Made by a program: the position numbers and the translations under genes
Shown: positions 1 to 9,515 of the stretch, piece after piece
Numbering within the stretch: position 1 is the stretch's first letter
Layout of the letters: each line of letters begins with the position of its first letter
Assembly (NCBI GenBank): GCA_021396245.1
Contig: WNYE01000018.1
Coordinates: 248,001-312,000 of the forward strand
DNA length: 64,000 bases
From: Sporothrix humicola
Taxonomy: Eukaryota > Ascomycota > Sordariomycetes > Ophiostomatales > Ophiostomataceae
Direction of reading: 5' to 3'
Notes under the pieces: generated by a model
What the model was told of the DNA's origin: nothing
Databases searched by the model: none
The model's input: only the letters and a program-made list of their open reading frames with translations

Positions 1-3000
1 AAGAGAGAGAAAAGAGAAAAGAAAGGGAACCCCTCCCCGGTGATGTGAGTGATCGACGGCCGTTCAATTTATTGGGCTCTGCCTTATTTTTGTGTGGTTA
101 TTTTGTGTCGGTGGTGGTGGGTTGCGTGAGTTTAAGGTGGCGTCTGTGTGTTGACTTTTCTTTTCTTTTTGGGTGCTTGCTTGTGCTGGCGTTCGTCAAG
201 TCTGGCCTAGACCTAGGCAACGCAAAAAGCAACGGAAGGGATGGCGGTTCGGTGAATGTAAGCTTAGCTGTCCACTCCCTCGGACAGCCTTTTCGAGTCG
301 ATATTAACGAGCGAGGCTTTGTTGACGATTAGACAATGCCGTGCCGCGGGGGAAAGTGTGGTGAGGCGGGACGTATTTTTGAAGGTGTCGAGGGACGGGC
401 GGGCTGTCAGAAGAGGCGAAGGAGAGTAAATAGATTGCGTGGGAAGAGGAAGGACGAGAAAACGAGGAAAAGAGAGTGTCGACCGGGGAATTAATTGGGG
501 AAGAAAAGTAATAATAGCAACGCTTGAAATTAAATGACAACGGACGAAGACGACACAAGGCGAGTACGCGTAAAAGAAGGGAAAAGATGCAAGATGAGCA
601 AAGGGAGAGTGCGAGAGACGAGCAGCAGAAATGAGGGCAAAGAAGGCAAAAGAGGATAAAAGACGATGATCGTCGTCTCTGTTTAAAGTAAACAAGAAAA
701 GTGGCTGTGGAGATGACGAACGAGGCGGGAGCGAAAGAAGGGAAAATACAAAATAAAAATAAAAGGCAAGATTTAATTTGAGATTTGTCGTACAAGATCT
801 GAAGAAATAGATGAGAAAGAGAAAGATGGCGACGAGAGAGGACGAGAGAGAAAAACGCCCAACGATTCAAGCGAGGAACACAAAAATGGCGAATGGTAGG
901 TCGAGTGGTGAGCGCGCGCCTGGAGTCGGGGGAACAGGGGCCGCCTGTCGCTTTTTGCTTGAACCGGGGGCCAGAACTGACAATAATCCACAAGCTGGCG
1001 CATGGGAGACATGTTGGGTAGGATGCAACGGCCGGATTGGGTCAAAGTTGAAGATTGAGCTGGAGCTGTGGATGGACAAGCGAGGAAAGGAAACCCAAAG
1101 AAAAACGACAAAAACCAGGGCAGGATGGAATGTGCCGACGGAGAGAAAAGAAGAAAAAGGGACATAAAAAGGCTGTGGATAAAGACTCGAGAGCCTGCGA
1201 ATCTGCGACAGTATGACAAGAAACGAGAGACGACTACGACGTTGTTACAACTAGTGCTAAGATGTGAAATGCTGAGAAAATACAAGAATACGACGCTGTG
1301 AAGTGAAAGTGGACTTGAGGCTGGATCTCACAAGCGCCCAAGAAATCTCCAAGAAACTGCAAGCGACGGACATCGAGGCCGAGAGTTGGGCCCAAGAAGA
1401 CCAAGATGCGGTTGGAATGTTGTTTTTGCGCGGCTATGGCAACGGTTCATTGAATGTGGGCGAGCCTAGAGGAGAGTCTAAGAAAGTCTGGGAAATCAGT
1501 TAAAAATCGTTTGGTAACTTCGAGATGAGAGACATGATTGCCAAAAGCGGATTTGGTAGCTGTCGATCTCGGCGAGCGAAGTGAGTTCGCTGGAATGCAA
1601 TGGTAGTGGGGGAGACATACATCGTAAATGGGTAGATGAGTGCATATGTGTGTCCGTATGACGACGACGACGAATATTCGAAAGAGGTCATCTTACGAGG
1701 ATGCATAGAAAAGCGACACAAGAATCGACGCAGCAATGGAAAACGCCTCTTTTTGTGACGACGCCGATGGCTGGTGGACAAGGAGAGGCAGGAAGGTACG
1801 ATGGTGCAGGAGAGCTTCCTGCTGCCCAGACATGTCAAACTCTAAGGAAGGAACAGCAAGGGAAAAGGCAATCGCATCGCAAAGAGGAAGAGCAAAAAGG
1901 GCTGAAGCGACAGGGACAGGGTTGCACAATCCTGGTCTTTCCTTTCCCATGTCGAGATCTTTCCATTTTTGGAGACGTCTAGATGAGCAAGAGCACTTCT
2001 TCGCTCTTGCTCCCTCTTCGCCTGCAGCTAAGATGATAGGGATCGAAGTCTGCAACCAGGGGTTTGTGTTGACTGCCCCGGCCAAGACAAGAAGGAGCGC
2101 TTCATGGTGCCAGGAAGGAGCACCAGAATGGATCGTTAGGGACTGAGGAAAGGAAGGAACGACCCAGGGTCCAATCAGCAGTGCCGGCCAGGGTCATTGA
2201 CGAACCAAAGGCTGAAGGCAGGAGCTGTGCACTCTACATTTGTGAACTCTTTGTGCAGGCATTTTGACTGTGCACACTTTCTTGTCCGCCAAGGCTCGGG
2301 ACCACAGGATCGCCAGGGCATACAAGAAAGGAGGCTGTGCTGCGGAAAGAAAGCAGAGGAGAGGCAGAGATGCAGACGGGAGACAAAAAACGGGTTGCGA
2401 GCACAGACGACGAGGAGCACAGGAATGCCAAATAAAGATACCGTTTGAACACTGTGGACAGAGACCATTTTAGCACTGAAGAGTGCTGGAATACACTGTA
2501 TGCACCGTACGGTCGCACGCACTCTAGCCCGCCCAGCTCAGCCAGGAATGCGCCTTCTTTTCCTCACGGCAACTCCATCTTGGGAACTTGCAAGAAAGAT
2601 CATGGTGCGATGCGATGACTGGACTTCGGGGTATCTGAGATTGATCGATTGAATTTGATCCTGGGACAATTCCGCCTCACTGGTGCAGTGTTAGTGCACA
2701 TCAGGAAGCGCCGTCGAGCGCTAAATTAGCGACCGAGGCCCTGTAATACTTCTATTTTATGGAGCTGTTAGTGCAGGAGCACGCTAAACGTCATCAGGGT
2801 CCCAAGGAGGCATCTCCAGCTATGGCTGTGGCTTCATATCAACAGCAACATTGACCTCGTCTTGGGCAACATCCTGCGACGTCGTTTGGACAACGTAATA
2901 TTGAATTGCATTGTAAGCTCAAGTGGTGTCTAATTTTATTTTTACTCCCATTTACAGTCACTCATCACAGTCTTGAAGAATCATAACGTGTCTATTGTCT

Positions 3001-3204
3001 CATATGTCTCGTATATGCGTGTCTCTATCGTGGGATGTTTGGTGTTAATTTGTTTCTTTTTTTTTTCTCCAACGGTGTTTCTTGAAGTTTGTTTTCTGTT
3101 GGTATGTTTTGTGTTTATGTTTGTGCTCCCCTGCTTGCATTGTCTCGATCCTATTGCGTCGACCGGCTCATGCAGTGTAATGTTCGATGCACGTCTGCCA
3201 ACAA
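1..3204. other. Gene-free left flank, purine-rich on plus
   Basis: No open frame here resembles a known protein. From about 340 to 1250 the plus strand is strongly purine-rich, so the minus strand is C+T-rich. In this genome C+T-rich DNA lies just upstream of start codons on the coding strand, so this may be the promoter and leader of a leftward gene beyond the left edge (inference). Positions 2700-3204 are the 3' flank of the next leftward gene. Confidence 0.5.
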
Positions 3205-5502
3205 TCACGACCGCTCGGTCGGACTCGAGTCGTTTTTGTCGTTTTTGTCATTTTTGTCGTTTCCCTTCTCATTCTTGTCTTTGTCAACTTCCTCTTGTGT
3301 GTCCTTCCCTTTCTGTGTCTCCTTTTCTCTCTCCATCTCGTCGGGGCTGTCGCATGTCCGACGGCTGTCGTGGTCGTCGAATGGTTTGTGTTCATGTTCG
3401 TGTTCGTCGTGTTCATCATGTTCATCGTCCTGTCCATCTTTCAGTTTTTCGTTCTGTTCATGCGGCCTATCTTCGTAGCCGAGTCGTTCTTCGTCTCTGT
3501 GCAAGCCAGCCTGGACGCCATCAAAGCCAACAAACGGGTCGTCTTCATGGCTGTGGCTGTGGCTCTGGCTGCCGTGACTCCGGCTCTGACTGGCTGCACG
3601 ACTAAAGGCACTCCGGACACTGCGAGCAGCACTGCTCCAAGCAATACTGCGTGGCGGCCCTGTGCGTTCCGTTCGTGCACTTCTTCCAGATGTGGATCGA
3701 GAGGGCGCGTTGAAGAACCGCGACAAGATAAAGTTGTCCATCGACAGGCGGGCCAGCAATCGTTGTGGCGCACCGCCTGCTGCCTCGTCCAAGTCGCCAG
3801 GGGCAGGCCGTTCGTTACCCATAAATGATTCGCGTGGGAGGGAGACTGAAAGGGATGCCGATAAGGAGAAGCGTGCGAGAGCTTCGACGACGGGTGGTGG
3901 TGGATGTCGTGGCCCAGGTCGGAAGGTGCCCTGGACCTGTCGCCGATGCTGTTGCCGTTGTCGCTGGCGGTAGTAGAGCTGGAGAGCCGCTCGCTGTTGC
4001 AGCAAGATCTGTTCGGCTGTAAGTTGGCCTCCGCCGGCCGCACCTGCCTGTCCTGAACCTGGACCGCCCTCGCCATGCGCCTGCCCAAAGTAGACACCCC
4101 TTTGTCCCAAAGGACTTTCCAGATCATGCAATGCATCTTGCATTTCGCCACTCAAGTCTTCTTCCTCATCCTCGTTTCCATTCCCATCTCGCGAACTGCT
4201 CGCGCCTCCAACCCCACTCTGGCTGCCCGCGTGGCGCGTTTCGGTCGCCGGAAGCGCCAACCCTGCGTGACAGATGCACAGCAGGAGGAGAGCCAGACAA
4301 GTGGGAAGTGCATCGAGTACTATGGCATAGACCTCCGTTTTGGAGGCGGTTGTTCTTTTGGAGAGGGTTGACAAAGGATACGATCTTTGGAGGGACGCAG
4401 TCGATCGGCCCAAAGATGCTTGGACGGCAACAACTGTACGGTAGACGACCCGCATCACGATCAGCGCCACCACGCCATATGTCGTCCCCAGCAGCCAGAC
4501 AATCTGTCTCCGTCTTTTGGGTGGGAGAGATGGCCGCACTGTTCCCTCTTCCGATCGCTCTTGCTGACCGCCGGGCCGCGCTGGAGGAAGTGTCGCATAA
4601 GTGTGCGTGACGCCTGCCAACAGAATCAGCAGAAATAGACCCTGGGCAGCCAGTCCACCAGCCCAAACAAGATCTGCCGCGACAAGCAATGTTTGCGAGA
4701 TATCATAGATCGAGTTCGATGTCAATCCGCAATACACCAGGAACGCAACAGCTGCCGCCTGGGCTGCGCCAGCCGCGACCAGGATAAACCACACCGGCCA
4801 CCCGGCCACCCACCGCGCATTGCTCGGCCACGGTCTTCGCATGCTTTCTGGCAGACTGTCGTGCGCGGGCACAAACCGTGTGCGCGCAAGTCGGTTGAGC
4901 GTGATGTACGGCACGAGTGTGATGCACATCGGCGCGATCTGAAGGAGGACAAAAGCCGATGCCAATAGGTATGGCTGGACGCTGTTGGTATGGTGGTAGT
5001 CGTCGTCGTCGTTTTGGTCTTGTCGTGAGCCGGCCGCCTGCAATGTGTATCCGGCAAATGCAGCGAATCCGCCCGCCATGGCCGCTGTCGCGACCTTCCA
5101 TAACCGAAAGTACGATCCCTGGATCAAGTGCACAATGGCCAGCAGCCCAAACGCCGCCGCAAACGCCGCGCCGCCCCATTGACTGATGAACCGGCTGTTG
5201 TCTGTCGACGGGAACGGTCCGGATGAGACGGCCATGTATGGTGAACATGTGCCGGGCCAGCAATATGCCGTGCCGCTGACGGTTACTGATGGTGTTGGTG
5301 TTGCTGTCGCTGTTGATGACCGATGTCGGCCTGGTTTTGTTGTGGTTGTCGCAACGACTGTCGCAACCGCGGTCAGTGTTTTTGCGAGTGTTTGTGTCGA
5401 GATTTCGAGGGTTGTCGCCGTCGTCGTGTCTGGAGTGGTTGTCGTCGGCAAGACGGCCGCCGCCGCCGCCAGCGCCTGATGGAGGACGTCTGCCGGGGCC
5501 AT
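3205..5502 (-). CDS. RTA1-like seven-helix membrane protein with long charged tail
   Basis: Single-exon gene of 765 aa when started at the ATG at 5502; an upstream in-frame codon at 5583 is less likely because the region before 5502 looks like leader. Seven hydrophobic segments lie near residues 107-127, 137-155, 177-200, 233-258, 270-298, 334-357 and 391-413. The segment MRVVYR near 350-355 followed by a Glu and VLDALP near 395-400 matches the RTA1 family (Rsb1/Rta1 lipid-translocating or resistance-type proteins). The first 100 residues are Thr/Ala-rich. Residues 415-765 are predicted disordered: Gln/Arg-rich, then Ser-rich, ending in Asp-Glu-His and Lys-Asn-Asp repeats. The family is usually 280-380 aa, so the 350-residue cytosolic tail is unusual. 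Family assignment comes from topology and the sixth/seventh helix motif; the substrate is unknown. Confidence 0.72.
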   Translation of the reverse strand: MAPADVLHQALAAAAAVLPTTTTPDTTTATTLEISTQTLAKTLTAVATVVATTTTKPGRHRSSTATATPTPSVTVSGTAYCWPGTCSPYMAVSSGPFPSTDNSRFISQWGGAAFAAAFGLLAIVHLIQGSYFRLWKVATAAMAGGFAAFAGYTLQAAGSRQDQNDDDDYHHTNSVQPYLLASAFVLLQIAPMCITLVPYITLNRLARTRFVPAHDSLPESMRRPWPSNARWVAGWPVWFILVAAGAAQAAAVAFLVYCGLTSNSIYDISQTLLVAADLVWAGGLAAQGLFLLILLAGVTHTYATLPPARPGGQQERSEEGTVRPSLPPKRRRQIVWLLGTTYGVVALIVMRVVYRTVVAVQASLGRSTASLQRSYPLSTLSKRTTASKTEVYAIVLDALPTCLALLLLCICHAGLALPATETRHAGSQSGVGGASSSRDGNGNEDEEEDLSGEMQDALHDLESPLGQRGVYFGQAHGEGGPGSGQAGAAGGGQLTAEQILLQQRAALQLYYRQRQRQQHRRQVQGTFRPGPRHPPPPVVEALARFSLSASLSVSLPRESFMGNERPAPGDLDEAAGGAPQRLLARLSMDNFILSRFFNAPSRSTSGRSARTERTGPPRSIAWSSAARSVRSAFSRAASQSRSHGSQSHSHSHEDDPFVGFDGVQAGLHRDEERLGYEDRPHEQNEKLKDGQDDEHDEHDEHEHEHKPFDDHDSRRTCDSPDEMEREKETQKGKDTQEEVDKDKNEKGNDKNDKNDKNDSSPTERS

Positions 5503-7184
5503 TGTGAAGGAGGAAATGAAACAAAAATGTGACTTTACGGAGTCATTGATGGAGATGCGAAGGTGAATGTCGCGCAACGACAAAAGTGATAAATTATGTG
5601 CGACGGCGACGTTATTAATGTCGATAAATGATGGATCGAGTTGCGCAAAGAATTGGGGACACGAAAGACGCGAGGAGAGCGAAGGCTGTCAAAATCAGAA
5701 AATAGAAAAGGAAGAGAAAACAAAGTCACGATCGTGATCCTCGGCCCGCTCGTCAATCTGGCAGCTGTCTACTCTCTGTTCTGGCCTCTCTTCTCTGCTT
5801 CTCCACTGCCCAGTAAGGCTTGTCTTCTTTTGTCACCTCTGTCATCATTCGTCTTGGGCTTCGTTCTCGTCTTTTCGTCTTATTCCCCTCCTCGCATCCT
5901 TCCCAGTCTTTCCGTCTTTCTACTCGTTCTCCGTCTCTCACTTGCCGATTTTTACTTGCTGCGACTGCGTCTGGTTTTTCTTGGCAGCCCTTGCTCCAAT
6001 ACGAGCTTTTTGTCTTTTGGGTCCGTCTATGATAGACAGTCCACTCTTGTCAATCCACGACTGGCCCGCTCCTTCAGCCTCTTTCCACATTCCCAGATAG
6101 GACTGATACAGGGACATCGCAAACTGGGTCTCGTCATAGCCGGACCATCAGACTGGACCAAGAGCTGAACCATTAAACTTTAGATCCCAAAGCAACATCG
6201 TGTCCCAGAATGGCGGCTCAAATAAGACGAAAAGGCTCCCCAAAACAGGCCTTCATCTTCCTGCACGGCCGGCCTTGCCAATTCTGTCTTCCGAGCTCGA
6301 GTGAGAGCCCTGTTTGGTCGGATATTTCTCGTATTATCCCCCTCTGTCACTCACCCATGTCATAACCATTTCTGTCAATCTGACTTGCCTTTCTCGTCAA
6401 TTTTCGGCCTCGAACTCTGGCCTCAATTCTGGTCCGTGCTGCCACAGCCCCAGCCTCTTTGTTTTTGCTTCCGGTTCTCGTTCTTTCTCTCTTTTGAACA
6501 AAAGAAGGTGTTTCTTTCTTCCCTTCTCGCTGGGAATACGAGGTTTGGGGTCCTGCAAGAGTTGACCATGCGAACCACTATGACGGATCTGTCACTTGCG
6601 TTTGCCCGCAATGCCCACAAGGAAACCCCACAGTTGATACTGTAGGCACGACCCTAGCGAGCCTAGCCACTAACACGAACAGCACCACGCAAACACACGC
6701 CAAAATGGCTGCGCTTTTGTTTCAATTCGGCAGTAGCCAGGCCGCTAACGCAACCACTAAGTGCCGCTTCAGTGCTGTTCTTTAAATAGAAACAAACAAG
6801 CCAAAGCTCCAGCAAGCGGCGAAGTGACACTGAGTTCACATATCCTACGCATCCTCGATCCATCATCCATCGTGCCACGAGACTCCGTCCAGAGCCTCTT
6901 ATTTTGACTTTCACTACACCACCAAACCTACATATTGCTGTTTTTCGTGTTGTCCTTTCTTGACTTTTATCATCTTTTGAATCCCGTACAAGATCAGCCT
7001 CCAGGCGCACAATGAGGTCATAATTACTGAGCAATCGTGAAATTCAATCGAAAAGTACATGATCATGTTAAAAATAAATACAGCAGAAACAAATATACAA
7101 AAATAGCTGGGCAGCCTGCCAGTCGAAGCTCCGACGAAATCACGAAGCCTCATACGAACCTCGCCAGCCACGTCCTTTCTCCTC
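5503..7184. other. Intergenic, C+T-rich leader-like DNA without a gene
   Basis: 5503-5750 is purine-rich on plus, as expected for the leader of the leftward RTA1-like gene. 5750-6560 switches to strongly C+T-rich on plus. The frame 5641-6168 (175 codons) looks like translated C+T-rich leader (Ser/Leu/Phe/Pro-rich) and is not accepted. 6600-7184 holds nothing recognisable and includes the 3' flank of the mannanase gene. Confidence 0.4.
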
Positions 7185-8330
7185 TCACGACACGATCGCC
7201 TTCACATGATCACCAATCAGGCACTGCCCTTCCGCGCTCCCATAGTAGATCGTGTTGCCGTCGTCTGCCGACTTGCCCGTGCTCAGCGTGTCGCCCCACT
7301 GCCAGAACATGTCGCCCGCCATGCCGCTGTCGGACGACGCAATCGACGCCGCCTGCCACGTCTTTTCGACGGCACAGTGGTCCGTCTCGGTGCCGTATTC
7401 TTCCAGGAGACATGGCTTGCCGACTGCCTTGCACGCCGCCGCATGGTCCGCGATCCACCCGGGGCCGAAACTGTTGTCCACACCCCAGGCTTTGGGGTAC
7501 ATGTGGAAGGTGCCAAAGTCGAGCGTAGCAATACCCAAGTTCTTGACAAAATCGACACCCTCGGCTGTCGTGTAGGGATAAGAGGCAGTCGTGCCGTTGC
7601 CAGGTGTCAGCCCAAACCCTTCATCGCCCAGCGTCACCATCCGCTTCGGGTCTAGATTCTTAATATACTTTGACGTCGACGCCGCCCAGTTGTACAACGT
7701 GTCGGCAGGGCAGCCCTTGCAGCGCGGCTCGTTGGCGAGCTCCCATGCAAAGATGGACGATGCGTTTTGGTAGCGCGTCACCACCGTCTCAACGTACTTG
7801 AGGTACTGCTTCTGCGCCGCCTCGTTGGCATACCAGCCCTCCTTGGTCCCGCCAAATGCCGTCGCATACGCCGGCATCCCGCCGTAGTCGCCCCAGTTGT
7901 TGACGAAATTGACAATCAGGTAGACGCCGCGCTTGGCCGCCGCCTCCACCACGTAGTCCAGACGCTGGAGACCGTTGGCGCCCGTGTTGATCTCGGAGCC
8001 CGAGGCCGACAGGTACTGGAAGTAGACCGTGCCCGCTCCTGGCTTGGTCGTGACATCATTGAAGCCCCAAACTCTCAAAACTTTGAGGCCTGACGCGGCA
8101 ATGTGGTCCAGCACGAGATCGACGTCCTTCGTGTTGGTTAGGAACCCGATCCAGTACGAGTTGGACCCGGCAATGTACTTGGTGCTGCCGTCAATCGAGA
8201 AACGGAGGCCAGAAGTCGATGGGGCACTGGCTGCCGAAACAGCTGTCGGGGCAGCCAAAACAGAGCAGGGCAGGAGGCTGGCTGCAACGGCAGCAAGGCC
8301 GAGCAAAGACGAAGCGCGAGGGAAGATCAT
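7185..8330 (-). CDS. Secreted endo-beta-1,4-mannanase, GH5 (subfamily 7 type)
   Basis: 381 aa, intronless. Residues 1 to about 26 form a signal peptide (hydrophobic run ending VLA/AP), so the enzyme is secreted. The catalytic module shows the GH5 signatures: WELANEP with acid/base Glu201, TFHMYP with His276, and LLEEYG with nucleophile Glu311 (by family alignment). The TFHxYP..WG and NEPRC patterns are typical of fungal GH5_7 mannanases, which cleave internal beta-1,4-mannosyl bonds of mannan, glucomannan and galactomannan. Length fits a single catalytic domain; no carbohydrate-binding module or linker is present. It is divergently oriented from the TRP channel gene across 1.2 kb. Confidence in the family is high; substrate preference is inferred. 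Confidence 0.93.
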   Translation of the reverse strand: MIFPRASSLLGLAAVAASLLPCSVLAAPTAVSAASAPSTSGLRFSIDGSTKYIAGSNSYWIGFLTNTKDVDLVLDHIAASGLKVLRVWGFNDVTTKPGAGTVYFQYLSASGSEINTGANGLQRLDYVVEAAAKRGVYLIVNFVNNWGDYGGMPAYATAFGGTKEGWYANEAAQKQYLKYVETVVTRYQNASSIFAWELANEPRCKGCPADTLYNWAASTSKYIKNLDPKRMVTLGDEGFGLTPGNGTTASYPYTTAEGVDFVKNLGIATLDFGTFHMYPKAWGVDNSFGPGWIADHAAACKAVGKPCLLEEYGTETDHCAVEKTWQAASIASSDSGMAGDMFWQWGDTLSTGKSADDGNTIYYGSAEGQCLIGDHVKAIVS

Positions 8331-9515
8331 GACGGTTGTCGTGAAATTGACTCGTAAGATGATTTGACCCCGTTGCTTCCTGTTCTCAAAGCGCCGCGAT
8401 ACAGGGCCCTTTTAACTTTGAGGTCGTCACTCGAGCGACCATCCAAACAATCGACCGCGGAGGAAGCACATCCTTCTGGCCAACGCGGGCCATGACCCGG
8501 CTGCTTGTCCCCTCTCTCCATTCATCCTGCCAGGAACCATCCAATCGACTGGCCGCTTGGCCACTCTGTTCCCGGGTCGCCAGGAACCATTGCGGCTTCC
8601 ATATTAACTTCCCACTTCAACCACTCGGGTGGAGAGGAGAGTCGTTGAGGACTGCCGTTTTGTTTACCCTGGATGAGGTTCGTGGAGCGAGGCGTTCTTT
8701 TTCGCAGTCTTGTCGCCTTGGCACTGTCTTGCACGGTGCGGGAGATCGCTCGTTAGGTCTTCTTGGAACTCACATGGCCGCCAGAGCCTCGCGGAGGAAG
8801 CCTTTCCGTTATGTTTTGTCGAAGCAGCGAAGGCAGCAATGATCTTGAAAATGTTGGGAATTGAATTATCCAATTGATCTTGTAGAAAGCTATCACGAGA
8901 CTTGCGCCCTTACCTGCATAGCTCCTTCCGTTATTGCTACATGTCGTGCTTTCTTATCAGTGCTGCCCTTCTCCTCTTTCCCTCTTTCGTCTTGTCTCGC
9001 CCTGATGTCATTGCAGGCAGCTGCGAAACAGCACTAACAGCTCTAAACAAGCACCGGATTGGCTGGATTGGCTCGTGCCTTCCTCGAGTTCCCCGCGAAA
9101 CCAATTATCACAGGCACAGCCAGGCACAAGCAGGCACGAAACAGGCACAAAAACACGCAAAAACAGGCCTGGGTCTGGACCTGCCTCCAATCATCTCAAA
9201 ACGTCTAAAAATGCCCCCACACACCACATGCACATGCTCATGCACCCACTGTGCGCAACCCCGTCGAGGCAGCCCCCTTTGCCCGTTCGCACCTGCCTTT
9301 GATGCAGCGCAACCACAAGAAAGCAGGAACGATTGAGTGAAAGCTAAAAAGCTACAAGGCTAAAAAGGGGGGGAAGAGCCAAGCTTCGTGACGGCATTGC
9401 CCATCGTCGACTTTGACAATTGCCAAGTGATTTGGCTTCACTTCCTCTCTCTACTGAGCTCACCACCACCGTCCTAGCTCGCCTGCACATCTTATCTCCG
9501 CTTCTCCTCCTCGAC
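8331..9515. promoter_or_regulatory. Divergent intergenic region, mannanase / TRP channel
   Basis: Upstream DNA of both the leftward mannanase and the rightward Yvc1-like gene. No gene is supported. A run of four phased CAGGCAC heptamers lies at 9111-9148 (separate entry). The last 100 bases before 9516 are C+T-rich, a normal leader for the channel gene. Confidence 0.5.
9111..9148 (+). repeat. Four CAGGCAC heptamers at helical spacing
   Basis: CAGGCAC starts at 9111, 9121, 9131 and 9142, spacings of 10, 10 and 11 bp, on the same strand. It lies about 370-400 bp upstream of the channel start and 780 bp upstream of the mannanase start. It could be a clustered transcription factor site or a decayed microsatellite. 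Confidence 0.6.

Noticed and set aside
304..993. 229-codon minus-strand frame
   Set aside because: Ser/Leu/Phe-rich product of pyrimidine-rich DNA, typical of leaders rather than proteins.
5641..6168. 175-codon plus-strand frame
   Set aside because: Translation of C+T-rich leader-like DNA; no domain and no downstream exon found.
9111..9148. CAGGCAC array considered as a CRISPR-like array
   Set aside because: Units are seven bases with three-base gaps in a eukaryotic genome; no repeat-spacer structure.
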